NCBI RefSeq assembly: GCF_021245725.1
Contig: NZ_JAJGSX010000052.1
Coordinates: 1-51,471, forward strand
Length of the DNA stretch: 51,471 bases
Direction: 5' to 3'
Source: Pseudonocardia sp. TRM90224
GTDB taxonomy: Bacteria > Actinomycetota > Actinomycetes > Mycobacteriales > Pseudonocardiaceae
Part shown: positions 40,609 to 47,923 of the stretch, one piece after another
Position numbering within the stretch: position 1 is the stretch's first letter
Layout of the letters: the number at the start of each line of letters is the position of its first letter
The notes under the pieces: model-generated
The model's database searches: none
What the model saw: only the letters and a program-made list of their open reading frames with translations
Told to the model about the DNA's origin: nothing
Translations under genes and position numbers: made by a program

Positions 40609-41844
40609 GTGGCGGAGCTGAAAGTGGAGACCGAGCCGGGCGAGGTGGGGTTCGACCCCGAACGGCTGAAGCGGATCGACTCCCACTTCGGAAGGTTCGT
40701 CGACGACGGCAAGCTCGCCGGTTGGACGGTCGCGGTCGCCCGTCGCGGTCGGGTGGCCCACCTGAGCCACTGCGGGCTCGCCGACATCGAGTCGAACCGG
40801 CCCGTCGCCGACAACACGATCTGGCGCATCTACTCGATGACCAAGCCGATCACGTCCGTCGCCGCGATGATGCTGTACGAGCGCGGCGCGCTGGAGCTCA
40901 CCGATCCGGTCGCGCGCTACATCCCGGCGTTCGCCGACATGCGTGTGTACGTCGCCGGCTCCGCCGCCAACCCGGGAACGGTCCCGGCCACCGAGCCGAT
41001 CAGGGTGTGGCACCTGCTGACGCACACCGCGGGGCTCACCTACGGCTTCCACCACGCGCACGCCGTCGACGAGATCTACCGCGCGAAGGGTTTCGAGTTC
41101 GGCGTACCGCGCGGCATGGACACCGCTGCGGCCTGCGACGCGTGGGCGCAGCTGCCGCTGATGTTCGACCCCGGCACCGAGTGGAACTACTCGATCGCGA
41201 CGGACGTGCTGGGCAGGGTGGTCGAGGTCGCCTCCGGGCAGTCGCTCGACGAGTTCTTCTCCGAGCACATCTTCGGCCCGCTCGACATGACCGAGACGGC
41301 CTTCTCCGTCGCGGCGGACGACCTGGAGCGGCTCGCGACGCTCTACGTGCAGAACCCGGCCGGCGGCGGATTGGTTCGCAACACGTCGCTGGGCGACGCC
41401 GCCACCAGGCAGCCGACGTTCCTTTCGGGCGGCGGCGGGCTCGTCGCCACCGCGGCCGACTACCACCGCTTCACCCAGATGCTCGCCCGCGGCGGTGAGC
41501 TGGACGGCGCTCGGCTGCTCTCGCCGCGCACCGTCGCCTACATGTCGCGCAACCACCTGCCCGGCGGCGTCGACCTCGACGCCATCGGCCGGCCGCTCTT
41601 CGCGGAATCGCAGTTCCGCGGGGTCGGCTTCGGCCTCGGCGTCTCCGTCGTCGTCGACGCCCCGGCCGGCAAGTCGCTGACCAGCGAGGGCGAGATCGCC
41701 TGGGGCGGCCTCGCGAGCACTGCGTTCTACATCGACCCCGTCGAGGAGATCACCGCGATGTTCTTCACGCAGTTCATGCCGTCGAGCCAGTATCCGATCC
41801 GGCCGCACCTGCGCAAGCTCGTGATGCAGGCGGTGGTGGACTGA
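40609..41844 (+). CDS. Class C beta-lactamase-like serine hydrolase
   Basis: 411 residues from GTG 40609. The SxxK motif is Ser76-Met-Thr-Lys79, followed by the YxN/S equivalent in EWNYSIATDVLGRVVE and a C-terminal GGLAS region. There is no secretion signal, so it is probably a cytosolic esterase or transacylase of the EstB/LovD type rather than a beta-lactamase. It overlaps the next gene by one base (TGATG). Confidence 0.87.
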   Translation: MAELKVETEPGEVGFDPERLKRIDSHFGRFVDDGKLAGWTVAVARRGRVAHLSHCGLADIESNRPVADNTIWRIYSMTKPITSVAAMMLYERGALELTDPVARYIPAFADMRVYVAGSAANPGTVPATEPIRVWHLLTHTAGLTYGFHHAHAVDEIYRAKGFEFGVPRGMDTAAACDAWAQLPLMFDPGTEWNYSIATDVLGRVVEVASGQSLDEFFSEHIFGPLDMTETAFSVAADDLERLATLYVQNPAGGGLVRNTSLGDAATRQPTFLSGGGGLVATAADYHRFTQMLARGGELDGARLLSPRTVAYMSRNHLPGGVDLDAIGRPLFAESQFRGVGFGLGVSVVVDAPAGKSLTSEGEIAWGGLASTAFYIDPVEEITAMFFTQFMPSSQYPIRPHLRKLVMQAVVD

Positions 41845-42239
41845 TGTCCAACGTCCTCGCCTTCGTCATCAGGGTTGTCGTCGTCGCGTTCAGCCTCTGG
41901 ATCGCCACCCTGATCGTGCCCGGGATCGACAACACCGCCGGCACGACGTCCACCCGCATCGGCACGCTCGTCGGCGTCGCGCTGATCTTCGGTCTGATCA
42001 ACGCGGTGCTGAAGCCGCTGATCAAGGTGGTCGGCTGCCCGTTCTACATCCTGACGCTCGGCCTGATCGGGCTGGTCGTGAACGCGCTGCTGTTCATGCT
42101 GGTCGGGTTCATCGCCGACGGCGTCGGCCTGCCGTTCGTGGTCGGCGGCTTCGGTGCGGCGTTCCTCGGCGCGATCGTGGTCTCCGTGGTCAGCTTCGTG
42201 CTGCACCTGATCATCCCGGATCGCCTCGACCAGCGCTGA
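41844..42239 (+). CDS. Phage holin family 4-type membrane protein
   Basis: 131 residues from ATG 41844, sharing a base with the hydrolase stop. Four hydrophobic helices: FVIRVVVVAFSLWIATLIVP, GTLVGVALIFGLINAVLKPL, FYILTLGLIGLVVNALLFML and AFLGAIVVSVVSFVLHLII. The NAVLKPLIKVVGCPFYILTL motif is the usual mark. These chromosomal proteins are common in actinobacteria and are named only by similarity to holins; no lysis role is implied. It overlaps the convergent HxlR-type gene by 29 bp. Confidence 0.85.
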   Translation: MSNVLAFVIRVVVVAFSLWIATLIVPGIDNTAGTTSTRIGTLVGVALIFGLINAVLKPLIKVVGCPFYILTLGLIGLVVNALLFMLVGFIADGVGLPFVVGGFGAAFLGAIVVSVVSFVLHLIIPDRLDQR

Positions 42240-42900
42240 CACCCGCCCGCACCACGTACGGCGCGACCGGGCTGAGCTGCAGCGCCGAAGGGAACGCGCG
42301 CACCAGCTCGCGCTTGCCGGACAGCCGCAGCAGGCCGTCGCGCTGTGCCGCCTTGAGCGGGATGCGGCCCTCCCACACCTGGTAGAGCACCCCGAGCGGG
42401 GACTCGACCAGCACGTCGACCTCGAAGCCGGGGTCGGTGAAGCAGAGCGAGACGTCGGCCGATTCGACGACGAGCCAGTACCTCCTGCGCTCGCCGTCCG
42501 GCAGCAGCACGTGGATCACCACCCGGCGCCGGCCGAACGCACCGGGATCGATCCCACCGCGGATCCACCACATCAGCACCGTCGGGTCGAGCTCGTCGGG
42601 CCGCGGCTCGCCGAACGCCCACCGCGCACCCCACTCGGCCAGCCCGAACACGACGGGACGCAGCTCCTCACCCGCCTCCGTCACCAGGTACCGACCGTCG
42701 ACGTGCTGCACGATGCCGTGCCGCTGCAGCTCGTCGAGCCGCTTCGAAAGCAGCCCGCGCGACAGCCGCGGCAGGCCGCGGGCGAGCTCGTTGAAGCGCG
42801 TGACGCCGACCAGCAGGTCGCGGACGATGAGCAGCGTCCATCGGTCACCCAGCACTTCCAGCGAGCGGGTGATGGGGCAGTACTGCCCATACCGGGACAT
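42211..42900 (-). CDS. HxlR-type regulator with C-terminal ligand-like domain
   Basis: 229 residues from ATG 42900. Residues ~1-95 are a full HxlR winged helix (YGQYCPITRSLEVLGDRWTL, RFNELARGLPRLSRGLLSKR, LDELQRHGIVQHV). Residues ~110-210 form a second domain resembling the SCP2-like sterol carrier fold (VVIHVLLPDGERRRYWLVVE, SADVSLCFTD). That domain may sense a lipid or CoA ester. It is divergent from the acyl-CoA dehydrogenase at 43026, which it probably regulates. Confidence 0.85.
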   Translation of the reverse strand: MSRYGQYCPITRSLEVLGDRWTLLIVRDLLVGVTRFNELARGLPRLSRGLLSKRLDELQRHGIVQHVDGRYLVTEAGEELRPVVFGLAEWGARWAFGEPRPDELDPTVLMWWIRGGIDPGAFGRRRVVIHVLLPDGERRRYWLVVESADVSLCFTDPGFEVDVLVESPLGVLYQVWEGRIPLKAAQRDGLLRLSGKRELVRAFPSALQLSPVAPYVVRAGVSAGRGDPG

Positions 42901-43025
42901 CCGGACATGCTCCAGCAGGCGCGGAAGGCGGGCCAGTCGCCGAACGGTGGCACTTCCGGACGGGTGCACCGGGGTTCAGAACGCGAACTATCTGCCGGTC
43001 TCCACGATTCCTACCGTTCGTCCTC

Positions 43026-44156
43026 ATGACTCTGACCACGGAGAAGACCACAACGGACGTCGTCGCGCTCGCCGCCGAGATCGGTAGGGCGAGCGCGCCC
43101 TTCGAAGCGGCGCACGACCGCGACGGCACCTTCGTCGCCGAGGCCTACGCCGAGGTGCGCAACCGCGGCTACCTGGGGCTGGCCGTGCCGAGCGACCTCG
43201 GTGGGCTCGGCGCGGGGACGCTCGACGTCATGCGCGCGCAGCGTGAGCTGGCCGGATGGTCCGGATCGACGGCGCTCGCGACGACGATGCACCACTACCT
43301 CACTCTCGTGCAGTGCTGGCGGCGTGACCACGGCGCGGCGGACGCCGAGGTCGTCCTGCGCCGGATCGTCGACGAGGGCCTGGTGATGGCCACGAGCGGC
43401 GGCTCGGACTGGGTCTGCCCCACGACGACCGCGACCGAGGTCGAGGGCGGCTACCGCCTCGACGGGCGCAAGAAGTTCTGCACGCAGGCGCCGGCCGCGT
43501 CGGTGATCTCGACGTCGGCGGTGCTCGGCCCGCCGGGCCCCGACGCGACCGTCCTGCACGCAGGCGTGCCGCTCTCGGCGCCGGGTGTCTCGATCGTCGA
43601 GACCTGGGACACCCTCGGCATGCGCGGCACCGCGAGCCACGACCTGGTGTTCGACGGCGTCTTCCTGCCCGCGGAGAAGGTCATGGGTCGCCGCCCGTAC
43701 GGGCAGCTCACCGGCCCGCTGCTGGTGGCCGCGATCCACTTCGCACCGGTCGTGGGCGCCACCTACCTGGGTGTCGCCGACGGGGCGCTCGCCGAAGCGC
43801 TCGGGGTCGTGCGGGGCCGGCCGTCGGCGGCGCCGTCCGCGGTGCGCCAGCTCGGGGAGATGCAGGCCCGCGTCCGGGTGGCGTGGTGGGCGCTGCGCGC
43901 CGCGGTGGAGGAGGTCGGCCCCGCATTCGCGGCGGACGAGGCCACCCTCCTGACCCTCATGACCGCGAAGCGCCACGCCGTCCTGGAGGCACGTGCGGTT
44001 GTCGACACCGCCATGGACGTCGTCGGCGGGCCGGCGTTCTTCCGGACCTCGCCGCTCGAACAGGCCTACCGCGACGTCCGCGGCGGCACGTTCCACCCGC
44101 TCACCCCGGAGGCGACGCTCGCCGCGCTCGGCGAAGCCGCACTCGCTGCCGCCTGA
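43026..44156 (+). CDS. Acyl-CoA dehydrogenase family protein
   Basis: 376 residues from ATG 43026. It has the all-alpha N-terminal domain (YLGLAVPSDLGGLGAGTLDV), a mid-beta part (GLVMATSGGSDWVCPTTTAT, GYRLDGRKKFCTQAP), the DTLGMRGTASHDLVFDGVFL turn and a C-terminal helical domain (VDTAMDVVGGPAFFRTSPLE). It resembles the DszC/flavin monooxygenase-like branch because no catalytic Glu is evident near the C-terminus. It is divergent from the HxlR-SCP2 regulator and ends 7 bp before a family B palindrome. Confidence 0.85.
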   Translation: MTLTTEKTTTDVVALAAEIGRASAPFEAAHDRDGTFVAEAYAEVRNRGYLGLAVPSDLGGLGAGTLDVMRAQRELAGWSGSTALATTMHHYLTLVQCWRRDHGAADAEVVLRRIVDEGLVMATSGGSDWVCPTTTATEVEGGYRLDGRKKFCTQAPAASVISTSAVLGPPGPDATVLHAGVPLSAPGVSIVETWDTLGMRGTASHDLVFDGVFLPAEKVMGRRPYGQLTGPLLVAAIHFAPVVGATYLGVADGALAEALGVVRGRPSAAPSAVRQLGEMQARVRVAWWALRAAVEEVGPAFAADEATLLTLMTAKRHAVLEARAVVDTAMDVVGGPAFFRTSPLEQAYRDVRGGTFHPLTPEATLAALGEAALAAA

Positions 44157-44163
44157 CCCGAAG

Positions 44164-44226
44164 TTCCCCACCGTTTTGGGTGGATGCGCGCCTGCGGCGC
44201 GCGCAAGTGCCCAAAACGGTGGGGAA
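44164..44226. repeat. Palindromic repeat, family B copy 2
   Basis: Arms TTCCCCACCGTTTTGGG (44164-44180) and its complement (44210-44226) surround a GC-rich loop with its own GCGCGCC/GGCGCGC stem. It begins 7 bp after the acyl-CoA dehydrogenase stop and shares 15 bp of arm with the copy at 36951, which also lies just past a stop codon. Confidence 0.85.
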
Positions 44227-44374
44227 GTTCGCGCCGCGGGCCGCTCCAAGATGAGATCTGTGTCACTGTTCGCGTACCATCGTTCGAACGCCCAGGGTGG
44301 GTAGCTCACGACGGGCGCCGCGACTCAGGGTCGAGACGCGCCGGACCGCATCACAACAGCGGAGGTGAGTCGGA

Positions 44375-44590
44375 ATGAACCCCGTACCCATGGATCATCA
44401 CGAGAAGATGCGGCTGCGCGCAGCCGCGTTCCGTGCCACCCGGCTGTACCCGGGCCCCGTCGGTGAGGTGCTCTCGCGGGAGCTGCTCACCTGGGAGGAG
44501 TTCGGGTACCGGCTCGGTGGCAGGCAGCTCGTGATGCGCCTGGTCGATCACGTGCTGAAGACACCGCTCACGCAGCCCGACGCGGCCTAG
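44375..44590 (+). CDS. Conserved-looking hypothetical protein, 71 aa
   Basis: From ATG 44375 with GGAGGTGAG 6-14 bp upstream. The helical sequence (KMRLRAAAFRATRLYPGPVG, LSRELLTWEEFGYRLGGRQL, VMRLVDHVLKTPL) is basic and Leu-rich without membrane spans. The clear ribosome site and regular helix pattern favour a real gene. Function is unknown. Confidence 0.65.
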   Translation: MNPVPMDHHEKMRLRAAAFRATRLYPGPVGEVLSRELLTWEEFGYRLGGRQLVMRLVDHVLKTPLTQPDAA

Positions 44591-44606
44591 ACCGAAGGCG
44601 CGCGCC

Positions 44607-44789
44607 TCAGCGGTCGAACGTGATCGTGACGGTGGTCGGCTCGCCGGCCGGGGATCCGTCGACCGCTCCGCCCGCCGCTGCGGCGATGACCAGCAGCGCG
44701 GTGAAGCTGACGAGCGTGCCGACGCGCGCCAGCACGTCGAGGACGCCGGGCGTGCGGCGGTGGCGGGTGAGCGGGCGCACCTCGGACAT
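44607..44789 (-). CDS. Small single-span membrane protein
   Basis: 60 residues from ATG 44789. A basic N-terminus (EVRPLTRHRRTPG) is followed by a transmembrane helix (LARVGTLVSFTALLVIAAAA) and a short outside tail (GEPTTVTITFDR). It is convergent with the gene at 44375. There is no partner in the near operon and the function is unknown. Confidence 0.6.
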   Translation of the reverse strand: MSEVRPLTRHRRTPGVLDVLARVGTLVSFTALLVIAAAAGGAVDGSPAGEPTTVTITFDR

Positions 44790-44900
44790 GCGTGACCACC
44801 GTTCGTGAGCGAGCGACTGGCGGGGTGTCCGGCCCGGTGCGCATCCGGGTGTCCGTACGCCCCGAATATCGCTCCCTGCCGGCTCCGCGTTAGCCCGTTG

Positions 44901-46574
44901 TCACACGGATGTGGTTTTCGCGAGCCTTTCCCGCAGTTCCCGCTTGAGCACCTTCCCGGCAGCCGAAACGGGAATGGCGTCGACGAGGTGCAGCTCCCGC
45001 AGCCGCTTGTACGGCGGGAGCTGCTCGTTCACGGCCGCGATGAGCGCATCCGTGTCGGTGAGCTCCGGCGCGACGACGAACGCCACCGGCAATTCGCCGA
45101 CCACGGCGTCGGGTCGCCCCACCACAGCGGCGCCGACAACACCCGGCTGCGCGAACAGCAGCTCCTCCAGCTCGCGCGGATAGACGTTGTAGCCCTTGTA
45201 GATGAGCATGTCCTTCTTGCGGTCGACGATCGAGAGGTAGCCGTCGTCGTCGAGCACACCGACGTCGCCGGTGCGCAGCCAGCCGTCGCGCAGCACGGCC
45301 GCGGTCTCCTCCGGTCGGTCCTTGTACCCGAGCATCACCTGCGGCCCGCGGATGCAGACCTCGCCCGCCTCGCCCGCCGCCAGCGGTGTGAGGTCGTCGC
45401 CGCCCGCGTCGACGATGCGGATCTCGGTGTCGAACACCGGGATCCCCACCGACCCGACCTTGCGCACAGCCGACCGGGCTGCCGGGTTGGTCGTGGCACC
45501 CATCGTGACCTCGGTCAGGCCGTAGCCCTCGGAGATGATGGCCTCGGGCAACCGCCGCTGCAGGGCCTGGATCATCTCGACCGGCAGGGGCGCGGCGCCC
45601 GACGTCAGCCCGCGCACGCTGGAGAGGTCGCGGGTGGCGAACTCCGGATGCCGCAGCAGCGCCCCGTACAGCGGGGGCGCGCCACCCATCGACGTCACCC
45701 GGAACCGTTCGGCGTCGGCGAGGTACGCGCCCGGGTCGAACCGTTCGTGCAGCACGATCGTCGTGCCGACCAGCATCGGGATGTTCAGCGCGCCGATCGT
45801 GCCCATCGCGTGGAACCACGGCGTGAGGTTGATCGCGATGCCGGTGCCGAGGCGGGTCGGGTACTCCTCCGGCGAGCCCTGCTGGTCGAGCACCAGCCCG
45901 CCCTCGCCGTCGAGCGCGGGGACGGAGCCGGAGCCCCAGCAGGCGTACTGCAGCGCGTTGACCACGACGTTGCGGTGCGGCAGCCGGACGCCCTTGCTGC
46001 GGCCGGTTGTGCCGCCGGTGTAGGCGAGGTGCGCCAGGTCGGCATGGACGTCGATCTCGACGGCCGGGTCGGTGGTTGCGGCGTCGGCGTGGAACGCCTC
46101 GAAGTCGACCGACTCGGCAACACCGTCGAGCGGCACCCGGTGCGCCGGGTCGAGGCCCTGCTCGCGGTCGGTGCGCAGCACCAGCCGGATCGCCGTGCTC
46201 GCGAGCACCGGGTCGAGCGCCGGCGCCGCCGGCAGCCAGCTGACGACGGCGACCGCGCCGCAGTCCGCCAGCTGCGCGCAGAGGTCGGCCGGCGGCAGCA
46301 ACGGGTTGGCGGGGGAGAACGTGGCACCCGAGAGCAGCGTGCCGAAGTAGGCGATGGCGTACTGGGGGCAGTTCGGCAGGTGCATCGCGACAACGTCGCC
46401 GCGCCCGATGCCCGCCTCGCGCAGCGCGTTCGCGAACGCGCACGCCCGCTCGTGGAGCGCGGCGAACGAGAGCTCGCGGCCCGCGTAGTGCACGGCCGTC
46501 CGCTCGCCGAACCGGCGCGCCGCGCCGGCCAGCAGCGCCCCGACGGGAACCTCCGGGTAGTCCAACGAGCTCAT
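44901..46574 (-). CDS. Acyl-CoA synthetase (AMP-dependent ligase)
   Basis: 557 residues from ATG 46574, overlapping the P450 stop by 4 bp. The P-loop is TGGTTGRSKG (186-195), followed by the long ANL signatures SEGYGLTEVTMG, GWLRTGDVGVLDDDGYLSIV, DRKKDMLIYKGYNVYP and the A10 Lys in SAAGKVLKREL. It activates a carboxylic acid (fatty, aromatic or steroid side chain) to its CoA ester. Translational coupling to the P450 suggests sequential oxidation and activation of the same substrate. Confidence 0.9.
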   Translation of the reverse strand: MSSLDYPEVPVGALLAGAARRFGERTAVHYAGRELSFAALHERACAFANALREAGIGRGDVVAMHLPNCPQYAIAYFGTLLSGATFSPANPLLPPADLCAQLADCGAVAVVSWLPAAPALDPVLASTAIRLVLRTDREQGLDPAHRVPLDGVAESVDFEAFHADAATTDPAVEIDVHADLAHLAYTGGTTGRSKGVRLPHRNVVVNALQYACWGSGSVPALDGEGGLVLDQQGSPEEYPTRLGTGIAINLTPWFHAMGTIGALNIPMLVGTTIVLHERFDPGAYLADAERFRVTSMGGAPPLYGALLRHPEFATRDLSSVRGLTSGAAPLPVEMIQALQRRLPEAIISEGYGLTEVTMGATTNPAARSAVRKVGSVGIPVFDTEIRIVDAGGDDLTPLAAGEAGEVCIRGPQVMLGYKDRPEETAAVLRDGWLRTGDVGVLDDDGYLSIVDRKKDMLIYKGYNVYPRELEELLFAQPGVVGAAVVGRPDAVVGELPVAFVVAPELTDTDALIAAVNEQLPPYKRLRELHLVDAIPVSAAGKVLKRELRERLAKTTSV

Positions 46575-47875
46575 CGCGCCCCGCCCGGCGTGAAGGCCAC
46601 GGGCAGGTGCTTGATTCCGTTGATGAACATCGAGCGCAGCCGCTGCGGCTCCGCCGTGGTGTGGATGTCGGGGACGCGGGTGAGCAGCTCGCGGAACATC
46701 ACCGACATCTCCCGCCGCGCCAGGTGCGCCCCGAGGCAGAAGTGCGGCCCCGCGCTGCCGAACCCGACGTGCGGGTTGGGTGAGCGGCGCACGTCGAACC
46801 TGTCCGGCTCGGCGAAGTGGGCGGGGTCGCGGTTCGCGGCCCAGTAGAACATCGCCAGCTTGTCGCCCGCGGTGAGCTGCTTGCCGCCCAGCTCGGCGTC
46901 GACGGCGAGCGTGCGCCGCATGAAGATCACGGGCGAGGCCAGCCGGACGATCTCCTCGACGGCGGTGGGCGTCACGCCGTCGATGTCGGCGAGCCACGCC
47001 GCGCGCTGGTCGGGGTTCTCCGAGAGCAGCTGCAGGCCCCAGCTGATCGCGTTGCGGGTGGTCTCGTTGCCGGCGACCACCAGGAGGATGAAGAAGCTGC
47101 CCAGCTCCTCCGGGGTCAGGCGCTCGCCGTCGACCTCGGCGTTGACCAGCGCGGAGATGACGTCGCCGGTCGGGTTGGCGATGCGGCTGCGGCCGAGGTC
47201 GGCGACCAGGGCGGTGAGGTCCTGCCCGGCCTGCAGCAGCGCCATCCCGATGTTCTCGGCGTCGGGGACGTACTCGGGGTCGCTGGCGCCGAGGATGACG
47301 TTGGACTTCTCGAAGACGAACTCGTACTGGCTCTCCGGCACGCCCATCATGTCGCAGACGATCTTGAGCGGCAGCCGGGCGGAGATCGCCGTGACGGCGT
47401 CGCACTCGCCGGCGTCGATCACGTCGTCGACGATCGTCTTCGCCGTGGTGGCGACGTCCTCGACGAGGTCGTTCAGCCGGCGCGGCGTGAACCCGCGGGA
47501 GACGACGCGGCGCAGGCGGGCGTGCCGCGGATCGTCCATCTCGATCATCGAGCCGAAGAACTCGCGAAACTCCGGCGGTGCGTCGGCCACCGACGTCGCG
47601 CCGGAACCAGAGGTGAAGATCTTCGCGTTGCGGCTGGCTTCCGCGAGATCGTCGAACCGGGTCAGCGCGTAGAAGCCGGCCCCGCGCGGGAAGTAGGAGA
47701 GCTCCGGCTCCGGGTAGAACGGGATCGGCTCACGTTCCCGCAGCTCGGCGAACGCAGCGGCTCGCTCGGTGATCGGGGCGGTCCAGAAGTTCTCGATGTC
47801 GGAGAGGTCGGGCCGTCCGGTCCATGTGCTGTCCGTGGTGGTGCCGGGCGACGTCATCGGCTGGATCTCCCTCAT
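46571..47875 (-). CDS. Cytochrome P450
   Basis: 434 residues from ATG 47875; ATG 47857 is an alternative. The haem loop FGSAGPHFCLGAHLAR carries Cys380. The I-helix has VVAGNETTRNAI and the K-helix EIVRLASPVIFMRRT. The sequence is close in style to bacterial CYP125/CYP142-type sterol or alkyl hydroxylases, but the exact family cannot be set by eye. Ferredoxin and reductase partners are not encoded nearby. It leads the P450-ligase operon. Confidence 0.92.
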   Translation of the reverse strand: MREIQPMTSPGTTTDSTWTGRPDLSDIENFWTAPITERAAAFAELREREPIPFYPEPELSYFPRGAGFYALTRFDDLAEASRNAKIFTSGSGATSVADAPPEFREFFGSMIEMDDPRHARLRRVVSRGFTPRRLNDLVEDVATTAKTIVDDVIDAGECDAVTAISARLPLKIVCDMMGVPESQYEFVFEKSNVILGASDPEYVPDAENIGMALLQAGQDLTALVADLGRSRIANPTGDVISALVNAEVDGERLTPEELGSFFILLVVAGNETTRNAISWGLQLLSENPDQRAAWLADIDGVTPTAVEEIVRLASPVIFMRRTLAVDAELGGKQLTAGDKLAMFYWAANRDPAHFAEPDRFDVRRSPNPHVGFGSAGPHFCLGAHLARREMSVMFRELLTRVPDIHTTAEPQRLRSMFINGIKHLPVAFTPGGAR

Positions 47876-47923
47876 CGTTGAATATGGTGATCCATTCCCA
47901 CCTTAACCACGCCCGGCCGGGCT

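Noticed and set aside
41844..42239. Holin as evidence of a second prophage
   Set aside because: This membrane family is a normal chromosomal gene in actinobacteria and has no phage neighbours here.
42852..42889. 14-bp perfect palindrome GGGCAGTACTGCCC
   Set aside because: It encodes the conserved YGQYCP of the HxlR N-terminus; codon choice explains it.
44805..46847. 680-residue plus-strand open frame
   Set aside because: Antisense to the acyl-CoA ligase and the P450 end; no recognisable motif.
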